Positions 1 to 5,701 are shown, numbered from the stretch's first letter. The stretch is 14,877 nt of DNA from JACVRW01 sp035705985 (GCA_035705985.1 DASSVP010000091.1:1-14877), one strand, 5' to 3'. The notes: a model not told the origin generated them from the letters alone. Numbers and translations are program-made.

Positions 1-84
1 GTCCACTCTCGAGTGAACTCCTGCGCCCTGCGCTTGTCAAGCCTGCCCGAGCAGCGGGGCGAGCGGGTGGTTTCCGTGGGACCC

Positions 85-110
85 GGGAACCTTTCACCTG
101 CTGGAGCGTT
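85..110 (+). promoter_or_regulatory. Putative ECF-sigma-type promoter upstream of the 77-residue gene
   Basis: GGGAACC at 85-91 and CGTT at 107-110 are separated by 15 bases. This matches the GGAAC(C)...CGTT architecture known for actinobacterial ECF sigma factors of the SigE/SigH type. It would start a transcript near 117, giving a leader of about 49 bases before the GTG at 166. No housekeeping promoter is evident there. The match is by eye and the sigma factor is unknown. Positions 1-84 hold nothing else I could recognise. Confidence 0.4.
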
Positions 111-118
111 GTAACAAC
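108..118. repeat. Short dyad GTTGT-A-ACAAC
   Basis: An 11-base perfect dyad (five-base arms around a central A) overlaps the proposed ECF -10 element and start site. It could be an operator half-turn for a repressor, but it is short enough to be chance in this AT-richer patch. Confidence 0.25.
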
Positions 119-165
119 CAACCACGCCTGCGAGCACGGATGCGATCGAGCGATGGAGGGAGCCG

Positions 166-399
166 GTGCGGTTTGCAGGCACAGTGACCGCACTCGACAG
201 ACTGGCCGACGCGCTCCGACGTGCCGACGCCAGCTGGGCCGGCGGCATACCGGTCGAGTGGGAAGAGCTCAGCGAAGCGGAGCGGGCGGAGTGGCGTGAA
301 GTGGCCTCAGACGCGGCGACGGCAGTCGCCGAAGAGGTGAGCGGACCGGGCGAGGTCGTCCGTCCGCGCTGGCCACGGGGGAAGAAGCCGCGACGCTGA
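166..399 (+). CDS. Hypothetical acidic protein with basic tail, 77 aa
   Basis: I do not recognise this small protein. The GTG start at 166 is supported by GGAGG at 155-159, six bases upstream. Residues 1-25 are a predicted helix (LDRLADALRRAD). Residues 28-55 are strongly acidic and helix-prone (WEELSEAERAEW), and the end is basic and Pro/Arg-rich (RPRWPRGKKPRR). There is no signal peptide, membrane segment or Cys. It is probably a cytoplasmic helical protein with a charged, possibly nucleic-acid-binding tail. It stands alone, with an ECF-like promoter upstream and a GC-rich palindrome 15 bases after the stop, so it is probably monocistronic. If the promoter is real, a stress-response role is possible, but this is inference. 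Confidence 0.7.
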   Translation: MRFAGTVTALDRLADALRRADASWAGGIPVEWEELSEAERAEWREVASDAATAVAEEVSGPGEVVRPRWPRGKKPRR

Positions 400-414
400 A
401 CCGACGGAAGGCTG

Positions 415-440
415 TCCGCGGCCGGGCGCCCGGCCGCGGA
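415..440. terminator. Perfect 26-bp GC-rich palindrome after the 77-aa gene
   Basis: TCCGCGGCCGGGC (415-427) is followed directly by its reverse complement (428-440), giving a 13-base arm with no spacer. As RNA it folds to an 11-bp stem with a four-base loop. It lies 15 bases after the preceding stop and has no T-tract. That is common for terminator-like hairpins in GC-rich actinobacteria. A protein-binding operator is the alternative. Confidence 0.5.
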
Positions 441-499
441 AAGCCACACGTCGGCGTGACCCTCCGTGCACAGGTTAGAACGCGGTTCCGGTTCCCAGG

Positions 500-528
500 T
501 TCACAAGTTTCGGCGCCCCGGGTAGGAT
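500..528 (+). promoter_or_regulatory. Housekeeping promoter of the exported His-rich peptide gene
   Basis: TTCACA (500-505) and TAGGAT (523-528) are separated by exactly 17 bases, matching four of six bases of each sigma-70 consensus hexamer. The predicted start near 535 gives a leader of about 56 bases before the ATG at 591. This is the best-formed classical promoter in the window. Confidence 0.65.
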
Positions 529-544
529 CGGGTCACGGCGTGGC

Positions 545-578
545 CCCTCCGTAGCGGTAGCGGTAAATCCACGGAGGG
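545..578 (+). promoter_or_regulatory. Leader hairpin pairing with the Shine-Dalgarno
   Basis: CCCTCCGT (545-552) is the exact reverse complement of ACGGAGGG (571-578), with an 18-base loop. The 3' arm includes the upstream part of the long SD region GGAGGGAGGAG. Folding would hide the first GGAGG but leave the nearer AGGAG (579-583) exposed, seven bases from ATG. This could modulate translation or simply reflect an anti-SD-like CCUCC in the leader. Confidence 0.35.
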
Positions 579-590
579 AGGAGTACCAGC

Positions 591-773
591 ATGAGGCGGA
601 TGCGCCTTGCAGTTGCAGCGGCGGCAGCCATCGCCGCGATGGCGATCGCGGCCCCCGGAGCGGCGTTCGCGGTCGGCGGTCCCAACGAGGCAGGGAACTC
701 GGGACATTTCCACCCAGGGAAGAACCCCTGCGCGTCGGACAACGACCACCCGCACTGCCCTGGCCCGCACTAG
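591..773 (+). CDS. Exported His/Cys-rich small protein, 60 aa
   Basis: The ATG follows a strong duplicated SD (GGAGGGAGGAG, 573-583). Residues 1-27 are a textbook Sec signal peptide: basic RRMR, an Ala-rich hydrophobic core, and AFA before a predicted cleavage at 27/28. The mature chain of about 33 residues is rich in Gly, Pro, Asn and His. His is at 39, 41, 53, 55 and the C-terminal 60, and Cys at 47 and 56. The motifs GHFHPG and DHPHC suggest a metal-binding or disulfide-closed peptide released outside the cell. It has its own sigma-70 promoter and a strong hairpin terminator 24 bases downstream, so it is monocistronic and probably well expressed. I cannot assign a named family. Metal binding is inferred from composition only. 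Confidence 0.75.
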   Translation: MRRMRLAVAAAAAIAAMAIAAPGAAFAVGGPNEAGNSGHFHPGKNPCASDNDHPHCPGPH

Positions 774-796
774 GCGATCAGACAGGCGGGAGGAGC

Positions 797-825
797 ACGA
801 CGGGGGCGTTACGCGCCCCCGTCGT
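797..825. terminator. Bidirectional hairpin terminator
   Basis: ACGACGGGGGCG (797-808) pairs perfectly with 814-825 around the loop TTACG. It lies between the stop of the exported peptide gene (773) and the stop of the minus-strand gene (837), and so serves both convergent transcripts. The 12-bp stem is very stable and has no T-tract. Confidence 0.75.
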
Positions 826-836
826 CGCGTCTGGCC

Positions 837-1244
837 TCAGGACCGCGGGGCGCCGACCGGGATCGAATCCCCGAGCTCGGTCACCGCTGCCGCGGCCACC
901 ATCTCGGGCGTGACCTCCACGGGCAGCCGCGCCGCGTCGACGGCCGCCAGGAGCGTGACGGCCGCGGCGTGGAGCCGGCGGCCGGTCTCCGCCGAGGCGC
1001 GGTCGAGCAGCGCGTCGCGCGCGTCGGCGGGGAGGCTGGTGAGATGCGCCTCCGCCATGGCGGCCCCGCCGTCCGGCGACTCGTCGATGCCGTCGAGCAG
1101 CGCGTCGTCCGCTGTTGGCGCGAGGTCGCCGAGCGCGATTCGTCGCGTCATGAAGTCGCCGAACGCCTCGCACGCGTTCGACTCGAACACGCGCCCCATC
1201 AGCTGCTTGAGCTGGGAGGTCTCGGTGTTGTCGGTGTCGCTCAT
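837..1244 (-). CDS. Hypothetical protein, 135 aa
   Basis: I do not recognise the family. The product is soluble and mostly alpha-helical, with no signal peptide or membrane segment. The first 10 residues are polar (SDTDNTETSQ). A predicted helix follows (LKQLMGRVFESNACEAFGDFM). An acidic middle follows, then Ala-rich helices (ETGRRLHAAAVTLLAAVDAA and VTPEMVAAAAVTELGDS). The ATG is the first possible start, because an in-frame TGA lies seven codons upstream on the minus strand. No good SD is visible, only a weak GGTGAGATGG. It is divergent from the 73-residue gene across 69 bases. Codon third positions are GC-rich as in its neighbours, which supports coding. Confidence 0.6.
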   Translation of the reverse strand: MSDTDNTETSQLKQLMGRVFESNACEAFGDFMTRRIALGDLAPTADDALLDGIDESPDGGAAMAEAHLTSLPADARDALLDRASAETGRRLHAAAVTLLAAVDAARLPVEVTPEMVAAAAVTELGDSIPVGAPRS

Positions 1245-1300
1245 GCGGACGCCATGTTCACCATCTCACCCTTGCCCGACCGGATCAAGAGCGCCCCCGT

Positions 1301-1306
1301 TAACTT
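1301..1306 (+). promoter_or_regulatory. -10 element for a leaderless transcript
   Basis: TAACTT fits the TANNNT -10 consensus and ends seven bases before the ATG at 1314. That spacing places the transcription start at or within one base of the start codon. No SD precedes this gene, which supports leaderless initiation as is common in actinobacteria. No -35 hexamer is seen at 17 bases. Confidence 0.45.
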
Positions 1307-1313
1307 TGCGCGC

Positions 1314-1535
1314 ATGGGGAGGCTTGTGCGCAGGGTGCTCGACGCGGACGAGGTGCTGGCCGAGTGGTCCGACTCGGAGCCCGGCTCCTACGAGGCCGCG
1401 GCGGACGAGCTCGAGCGGCTACTCGAGGAGGGCCACACGGCCGTCAGCGTGGATGGCGCAAAGCACCACCCCGTCACGACGCTTCCCGAGGACGCGGACC
1501 TGGTCCTGGTGACGACGGCAATGGGCGGAGGCTGA
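1314..1535 (+). CDS. Hypothetical protein, 73 aa
   Basis: This is a small acidic protein of unknown function. Residues 1-20 (MGRLVRRVLDADEVLAEW) and 26-40 (YEAAADELERLLEEG) are predicted amphipathic helices. They are followed by strand-like HTAVSVDG and a C-terminal strand DLVLVTTAMGGG. There is no signal peptide. The ATG at 1314 is chosen because a TANNNT box sits seven bases upstream. An in-frame ATG at 1254 would add 20 residues with no better signal, and the frame is open further upstream only as the shadow of the minus-strand gene. It is divergent from the 135-residue gene, and its stop is followed by a sheath-like relic in another frame. Confidence 0.55.
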   Translation: MGRLVRRVLDADEVLAEWSDSEPGSYEAAADELERLLEEGHTAVSVDGAKHHPVTTLPEDADLVLVTTAMGGG

Positions 1536-1540
1536 AGGGC

Positions 1541-1636
1541 CGTCGCTGGAAGTACGTCAACGTGCGCCGGCCGTTCCCGTTCGTCGACCGGTCGATCGAC
1601 GCCGGCACGCTGTGGGGCGTCTTCGAGCCGAAAGCC
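1541..1636 (+). pseudogene. Fragment resembling the C-terminus of a contractile tail sheath protein
   Basis: The frame from 1541 translates to about 32 residues containing RRWKYVNVRRPFPFVDRS and IDAGTLWGVFEPKA. Known phage and contractile-injection-system sheath proteins end in a closely similar segment, of the form W-x-Y-V-N-V-R-R, then F-I-E-x-S-I, then G-T-x-W-x-V-F-E-P-N. The hydrophobic and charged positions line up. Upstream in this frame the sequence belongs to a different gene, and downstream it runs into a hairpin (1628-1652), so no complete sheath gene exists here. There is no start or SD. It reads as a remnant of a phage, tailocin or injection-system locus. The homology is recalled from family knowledge and not computed. 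Confidence 0.5.
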
Positions 1637-1652
1637 CGAGGCGGCCTTTCGG
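1628..1652. terminator. Convergent hairpin terminator
   Basis: CCGAAAG (1628-1634) and CTTTCGG (1646-1652) form a 7-bp stem, extended inward by CC/GG pairs across a single-base bulge. It lies 11 bases after the minus-strand stop at 1664 and about 90 bases after the plus-strand stop at 1535, so it can end both convergent transcripts. Confidence 0.5.
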
Positions 1653-1663
1653 TCGGGGGGCCG

Positions 1664-1831
1664 TTAGTGGCCCAGCAGGGTCTCCAGGCGCTCGGTGCTC
1701 CGCTCCACGTCGGCGCGGTCGATCTCCTGGTTGCCGCGGGGGGTTGTCTTTCGCCACGTCGGCTGCTCCTCGTGGCGCTCAGCACGTCCTTTCGGTTGCG
1801 GGTTCTTCGTGCGTGCCGTTCTCTTCTCCAT
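1664..1831 (-). CDS. Small basic hydrophilic protein, 55 aa
   Basis: The ATG (complement of 1829-1831) follows GAGGAGG by nine bases, a strong SD. The product is very hydrophilic and basic at the N-terminus (MEKRTARTKNPQPKGRAERH). A Trp/Arg-containing middle (EEQPTWRKTTPRGNQEIDRA) follows, then an acidic helix-like end (DVERSTERLETLLGH). It has no Cys, no signal peptide and no membrane segment. It is likely disordered at the front and may bind nucleic acid or ribosomes, but that is speculation. The SD sits in a perfect hairpin. The upstream minus-strand frame stays open opposite the phosphoesterase, but only as a shadow of that gene. I know no named family. Confidence 0.6.
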   Translation of the reverse strand: MEKRTARTKNPQPKGRAERHEEQPTWRKTTPRGNQEIDRADVERSTERLETLLGH

Positions 1832-1833
1832 GG

Positions 1834-1851
1834 TTCCGAGCCTCCTCGGAA
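1834..1851 (-). promoter_or_regulatory. Hairpin presenting the Shine-Dalgarno of the 55-aa gene
   Basis: On the minus-strand mRNA, UUCCGAG-GAGG-CUCGGAA is a perfect 7-bp stem with a GAGG tetraloop, ending two bases before the AUG. The SD (GAGGAGG) spans the 5' arm and loop. Such a structure could expose GAGG constantly, or partly mask it and so act as a translational switch. Confidence 0.45.
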
Positions 1852-1921
1852 TCGAGTCCCTCTCCTCTACGAGCGTTCCGGTAAAGCCATGGGCTAAACG
1901 TCGGCGGTAGCGTGCGCATCG

Positions 1922-2587
1922 TTGCTTGCACTCCTCTATGACATCCACGGCAACGCCCCGGCTCTGGAGGCGGTGCTGAGCGATGCCCATGACGCCGACG
2001 AGTTCCTCCTCGGGGGCGATTACGCCACCGCCGGGGCCTGGCCCAGGAAGACCGTCGAACGGCTCGCCGAGCTGCCGAACGCGACTTGGATCCGGGGGAA
2101 CGCCGACCGCTGGCTCGTCGATCGCCACGACACCCCGCCCGGCATCGACGAGATCGCCGCGCGCACCGCGGAGCTGCTCGGCGACGAGCTCGTCAAGAGG
2201 CTGACCGAACTCCCGGAGTCGGTCGTCATCGGCGACACGCTCTTCTGCCACGCCTCGCCGCAGTCCGACATGAAGAGCTTCCTCCCGGAGCCCGCGGATC
2301 ACGACGCCGAGCTCCTGATGGGCGTCGAGACGCGGCGCGTCGTGTTCGGCCACACCCACATCGCCTTCGAGCGCGAGGGGCCCGCCGGCATACAGCTCGT
2401 GAACCCCGGCAGCGTCGGAATGCCCTGGGACGGGGACCACCGCGCGTCCTACGCGGTGATCGACGAGGGAGTGGTCCGGCGCCGGCGCGTGGAGTACGAC
2501 TGGCAGGCCGCGGTGGCCGCCGTCCGGGAGCGGGTTGGAGAGCTGCCCGCGCGGCGGATGGAGCTGGCCCGGTTCCAGGTGGATTGA
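1922..2587 (+). CDS. YfcE/MJ0936-type metallophosphoesterase, 221 aa
   Basis: This is a calcineurin-like phosphoesterase that hydrolyses phosphomono- or diesters with a two-metal centre. The motif set is complete: D7 and H9 (YDIHGN), D33 (LGGDY), N60 (RGNAD), H110 (LFCHASP), and H144 and H146 (FGHTH). NPGSVGMP, typical of YfcE-like enzymes, follows at about 160. The length is usual for the subfamily, and the protein is cytosolic with no signal peptide. The only in-frame start before an upstream TAA is TTG at 1922. TAGCGT at 1908-1913 lies eight bases upstream, so the message may be near-leaderless. It is 17 bases upstream of the DUF47-pit genes, suggesting a phosphate theme. The substrate is unknown. 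Confidence 0.88.
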   Translation: MLALLYDIHGNAPALEAVLSDAHDADEFLLGGDYATAGAWPRKTVERLAELPNATWIRGNADRWLVDRHDTPPGIDEIAARTAELLGDELVKRLTELPESVVIGDTLFCHASPQSDMKSFLPEPADHDAELLMGVETRRVVFGHTHIAFEREGPAGIQLVNPGSVGMPWDGDHRASYAVIDEGVVRRRRVEYDWQAAVAAVRERVGELPARRMELARFQVD

Positions 2588-2591
2588 GTGC

Positions 2592-2597
2592 TAGGTT
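2592..2597 (+). promoter_or_regulatory. -10 element preceding the DUF47 gene
   Basis: TAGGTT fits TANNNT and ends seven bases before the GTG at 2605. The phosphate transport genes could therefore start as their own leaderless transcript, besides read-through from the phosphoesterase. No SD and no convincing -35 are visible. Confidence 0.45.
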
Positions 2598-2604
2598 GGC
2601 GCGC

Positions 2605-3228
2605 GTGCGCCTAGCCAACGTCCTCGCTCCGCGCGACCGCGAGTTCTTCGACCTGTTCGAGGAGGCGGGCGGGAACATCCTCCGCGCCGCCGGCCTGCTC
2701 GAGGAGCTCCTCAATGAGTACCCCGAGCGCAACGAGCTCGCGCGCGAGATTCTCATCTGCGAGCAGGCGGGCGACCGGATCACCCACGACATCATCCAGC
2801 GCCTCAACCAGACGTTCGTCACGCCGATCGACCGTGAGGACATCTACGAGCTCGCATCCGCGCTCGACGACGTCGTCGACTTCACCGAGGAGGTCGCGGA
2901 CTACCTCGGGCTCTACAAGATCGAGGCGCCGATGGCCCAGGCGCAGGACCTCGCGCGGGTGCTGCACGCCTGCGCGCGCCAGATCGCCGAGGCGATGCCT
3001 CGCCTCCGCGGGTTCCGGGACATATCGCACTACACCGTCGAGCTGAACCGGCTCGAGAACGACGGCGACCGGATCGTCCGCGAGGCGATCGCGTCGCTGT
3101 TCGACAACGGGATCGACCCGATGGTCGTGATCCGCTGGAAGGACATCTTCGAGCGGCTCGAGGAGGCCATCGACGCGAGCGAGCACGTGGCCAACATCCT
3201 CCAAGGCGTCGTGATCAAGAACTCCTAG
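2605..3228 (+). CDS. DUF47 (PhoU-like) Pit accessory protein, 207 aa
   Basis: This is an all-helical DUF47/PhoU_div protein. The family is typically encoded next to PiT phosphate permeases and is thought to modulate them. Recognisable parts are the N-terminal DREFFDLFEEAGGNILRAA, then AREILICEQAGDRITHDII with the acidic E-x-x-G-D metal-binding type motif. TPIDREDIYELASALDDVVD and the second repeat motif LENDGDRIVREAI follow, and FERLEEAIDASEHVANILQG lies near the end. The length is the family norm. The GTG at 2605 (VRLANVLAPRDREFF) follows a -10-like box and has no SD. The gene ends 18 bases before the permease start, so the two are almost certainly cotranscribed. The protein is cytosolic and probably membrane-associated via its partner. 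Confidence 0.9.
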   Translation: MRLANVLAPRDREFFDLFEEAGGNILRAAGLLEELLNEYPERNELAREILICEQAGDRITHDIIQRLNQTFVTPIDREDIYELASALDDVVDFTEEVADYLGLYKIEAPMAQAQDLARVLHACARQIAEAMPRLRGFRDISHYTVELNRLENDGDRIVREAIASLFDNGIDPMVVIRWKDIFERLEEAIDASEHVANILQGVVIKNS

Positions 3229-3246
3229 GCGGGAACCGGCCAGCAC

Positions 3247-4380
3247 ATGGGCAGCGAGATCATCGTCGTGATCGTGGTCGCGACCGCGTTGATCTTCGAC
3301 TTCACGAACGGCTTCCACGACACGGCGAACGTCGTGGCCACGTCGATCTCGACGCGCGCGATGCCCCCGCGCGTCGCCGTGGGATACGCGGCGATCCTGA
3401 ACTTCGTGGGTGCGTTCGTCTCGCTCGAGGTGGCCGCGACGGTCGCGAACGACGTGGTGCAGATCGAGGCGAGCTCGGTCGGGCTGCTCGCAGTCTTCGG
3501 GGGCCTCGTCGGCGCGATCGCGTGGAACCTGATCACCTGGTACTTCGGCCTGCCGTCGAGCTCGTCGCACGCGCTGATCGGCGGCATGGTGGGGGCCGTA
3601 TTCGTCGCGTACGGCGCGGACGCCGTCTTCTTCGAGGAGGGAATTCTCGGCAAGGTCATGATCCCCGCGCTCGTGGCGCCGACGCTTGCGTTCATCGTCG
3701 GCGGCCTCGCGATCCTCGTCCTGTACCGGATCACGGGCCGGATGCGCCCCGGCCCGGCGACGAGCGGGTTTCGCTTCGGCCAGGTGATATCTGGCGGGCT
3801 GCTGGCGCTCGCGCACGGGACGAACGACGCTCAGAAGACCATGGGCGTGATCACGCTGGCGCTCGTCGCGCACGGCTCGATCGCTCAGGACGATTTCCAC
3901 GTGCCCGACTGGGTCGTCGTCTCCGCCGCCACTGCGATCGCGCTCGGCACCTACGTGGGCGGCTGGCGGATCATCAAGACGATGGGCAGCCGCATCCACA
4001 AGATGGATGCCGCGCAGGGATTCGCCGCTCAGGGGGCCGGCTCGACCGTGATCCTCGCGGCGTCCCACGTGGGCTTCCCGCTGTCGACCACGCACACGAT
4101 CTCCGGCGCCGTGATCGGCTCCGGCGCCGCCAAGCGGCTCTCCGCTGTGCGCTGGGGAGTGGCCGGGAACATCGTGCTCGCGTGGGTGCTCACGCTGCCG
4201 GCCGCGGCGGTGATCGGCGGGCTCACTTACCTGCTCACGCGGCTGTTCGGGACCGGCGCCGCGGGGCCGATCGTCGTCTCGACCTTGATCCTGATCGGCG
4301 CCGTCCTGCTGTTCGTGCGGCGCTCGCACGGGGGCGCGGCGCCCGGTGTCGTGCCGGCGACAGGGAGCCCGCCGACGTGA
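3247..4380 (+). CDS. pit: PiT-family inorganic phosphate permease, 377 aa
   Basis: This integral membrane protein takes up inorganic or metal phosphate by cation symport (PF01384). Both signature repeats are present: GFHDTAN at 22-28 in the N-terminal half and AHGTNDAQKTMG at 189-200 in the C-terminal half. GLPSSSSHALIGG (101-113) is the first conserved Ser-rich re-entrant motif and PLSTTHTISGAVIG is its C-terminal counterpart. About ten hydrophobic segments are seen. The length is typical of compact actinobacterial PiT proteins. The ATG follows a weak GGCGGG-like SD. It is directly downstream of its DUF47 partner, and its stop overlaps a small membrane-protein gene, so this is a tight transport unit. 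Confidence 0.93.
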   Translation: MGSEIIVVIVVATALIFDFTNGFHDTANVVATSISTRAMPPRVAVGYAAILNFVGAFVSLEVAATVANDVVQIEASSVGLLAVFGGLVGAIAWNLITWYFGLPSSSSHALIGGMVGAVFVAYGADAVFFEEGILGKVMIPALVAPTLAFIVGGLAILVLYRITGRMRPGPATSGFRFGQVISGGLLALAHGTNDAQKTMGVITLALVAHGSIAQDDFHVPDWVVVSAATAIALGTYVGGWRIIKTMGSRIHKMDAAQGFAAQGAGSTVILAASHVGFPLSTTHTISGAVIGSGAAKRLSAVRWGVAGNIVLAWVLTLPAAAVIGGLTYLLTRLFGTGAAGPIVVSTLILIGAVLLFVRRSHGGAAPGVVPATGSPPT

Positions 4381-4616
4381 TCGCCTCGGTGGTGGACTGG
4401 GATGCGCTCCTCCAGGTCGTCTGGGTGTCGCTGGTGGCGGGCGTCGGGGTGACCGCCGCGTGGGGCTTCGCCCTGGTCGGATCGAGCCGCGCCGTGGAGA
4501 CGGGCCGCGCGGGGCGTCCCGCGGAGGCCGTTTTCTATGCGGCGCTGGGCGTCCTGGGCGTCGCAGCGGTCGTCGGCGCGATCGTGTTCGCGCTGATCAT
4601 CCTCACGGGCGACTAG
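4377..4616 (+). CDS. Small two-helix membrane protein coupled to pit, 79 aa
   Basis: The GTG at 4377 overlaps the pit stop (GTGA), and AGGGAG lies about nine bases upstream, so translation is coupled to the permease. Two hydrophobic helices are clear: about 12-35 (LQVVWVSLVAGVGVTAAWGF) and 54-76 (YAALGVLGVAAVVGAIVFAL). They are joined by a polar loop SSRAVETGRAGRPAEA. The end is LTGD. There are no catalytic motifs. The position suggests an accessory or stabilising subunit of the phosphate permease, but no function is established. Its last 14 bases overlap the end of the convergent aminotransferase gene. Confidence 0.75.
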   Translation: MIASVVDWDALLQVVWVSLVAGVGVTAAWGFALVGSSRAVETGRAGRPAEAVFYAALGVLGVAAVVGAIVFALIILTGD

Positions 4617-5691
4617 CGGCCGCCAGCTCCGCGAGCCGCTCGAGCTCCTCGCCGGTGCTCCACGCGCCCACCGAGGCGCGCGCGCAGCCGGCGCCTGGGA
4701 TGAAGCGGATCACGATCCCCTCGGCGGCCATGCTCTCCGTGAACGCCTCGGGGTCGCCGACCTCGAAGGACACCAGGGTCGAGGCGCCGCGGTCGCGGAC
4801 GGTCACGCCCTGGTCGCGCAGCATTCCGGCGAGCCGCTCGGCGCCATCGACCCCGCGCCCGAGCACCGCGTCGAAGCCCGCCCCATCGAGGACGTCGAGC
4901 GAGGCGTGCGCCCACTCGATGTGGTGCGGCACGGGGAACGAGGTGCTCAGCCGGCGGGCGTCGGGCCACAGCGCCGGCTCGAGCGCGCGCGCCGGGTCCT
5001 CCTGCGAGTGGTAGCCGCTCCAGGGCGCCGGCAGGCCGGGCACGAGCGCCGGGTGCGCGTAGAGGTAGCCGATGCCGCCCGGGCCGCAGAGCCACTTCTG
5101 GCCCGACGCGGCGTAGAAGTGGCAGCCGAGCGCGCGCACGTCGACGGGCACCGCGCCGAGGCCCTGTGCGCCGTCGAGGACGACGATCGCGTTCGACGCC
5201 GCCAGCGGGGCGGTGTCCATCACGCGGCCGGTGGCCCAGGACACGTGCGAGGTCACGACGAGCCGGGTGTCGTCGCGCAGCTCGTCCGGCAGCTCGTCGA
5301 AGGGGACGACGCGCACGACGACCCCGCGCGTGTCGCGGGCCGTCGCGAGCGGGCCGAGCACGCCGGGGTGCTCCTCGTCGCTCGTGAGCACGTCGTCGCC
5401 CTCCCCGAGATCCAGCGCGGCGAGCGCGGCGTTCACGCCGTCGGTCGTCGAGCCGGTGATGGCGACGTCGGCCTGCTCCGCGTTCAGCAGGCCGGCCACC
5501 CGGGCGCGCAGCTCGTCGATCCGCCCCCTCTGCCGCTCGAACCACGGCCTGCTGCTCCGGCCCTGCTCGAGCTGCTCGCGGAGCGAGGCCTCCACGGCGC
5601 CGGCAGCCGCCGTCGGCACCGGGCCGTTCGTGCCGGCGTTCAGGTAGGCGACTCGCTCCAGTACCGGGAACTGTGCTCGGAGCTCCTCCAC
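4603..5691 (-). CDS. Class V aminotransferase (cysteine desulfurase/isopenicillin-N-epimerase-like), 362 aa
   Basis: This is a fold-type I PLP enzyme. It starts with VAYLNAGTNGPVP (about 14-26), the usual family opening. It has ITGSTTDGVNAAL for cofactor phosphate contacts, H108 (EEHPGVL) stacking on PLP, D173 (VLDGAQGLG) contacting the pyridine nitrogen, and K199 (SGQKWLCGPGGIG) as the Schiff-base lysine. FIPGAGCARASVGAW near the end carries the C-terminal Arg-type substrate contact. There is a Cys at 201 after the lysine, but no clear mobile-loop desulfurase Cys, so lyase/epimerase or ergothioneine EgtE-type chemistry is as likely as desulfuration. The GTG start at 5691 has a TAGTAT box ten bases upstream and no SD. 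Substrate is uncertain. Confidence 0.85.
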   Translation of the reverse strand: MEELRAQFPVLERVAYLNAGTNGPVPTAAAGAVEASLREQLEQGRSSRPWFERQRGRIDELRARVAGLLNAEQADVAITGSTTDGVNAALAALDLGEGDDVLTSDEEHPGVLGPLATARDTRGVVVRVVPFDELPDELRDDTRLVVTSHVSWATGRVMDTAPLAASNAIVVLDGAQGLGAVPVDVRALGCHFYAASGQKWLCGPGGIGYLYAHPALVPGLPAPWSGYHSQEDPARALEPALWPDARRLSTSFPVPHHIEWAHASLDVLDGAGFDAVLGRGVDGAERLAGMLRDQGVTVRDRGASTLVSFEVGDPEAFTESMAAEGIVIRFIPGAGCARASVGAWSTGEELERLAELAAASRP

Positions 5692-5701
5692 GCGGGCCGG
5701 A

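Noticed and set aside
1..114. Open frame from the window edge ending at TAA 112-114
   Set aside because: The 37 codons show no recognisable C-terminus and overlap the proposed ECF promoter, so there is too little to call a partial gene.
607..1512. 301-codon plus-strand frame across the exported peptide and the 135-aa gene
   Set aside because: It crosses a strong terminator and two better-supported genes, and its Ser/Arg/Thr-rich translation looks non-coding.
2611..4329. 572-codon open frame on the minus strand opposite DUF47 and pit
   Set aside because: It mirrors the codon structure of two clearly real plus-strand genes and translates to Arg/Asp/His-rich low-complexity sequence, typical of antisense frames in GC-rich DNA.
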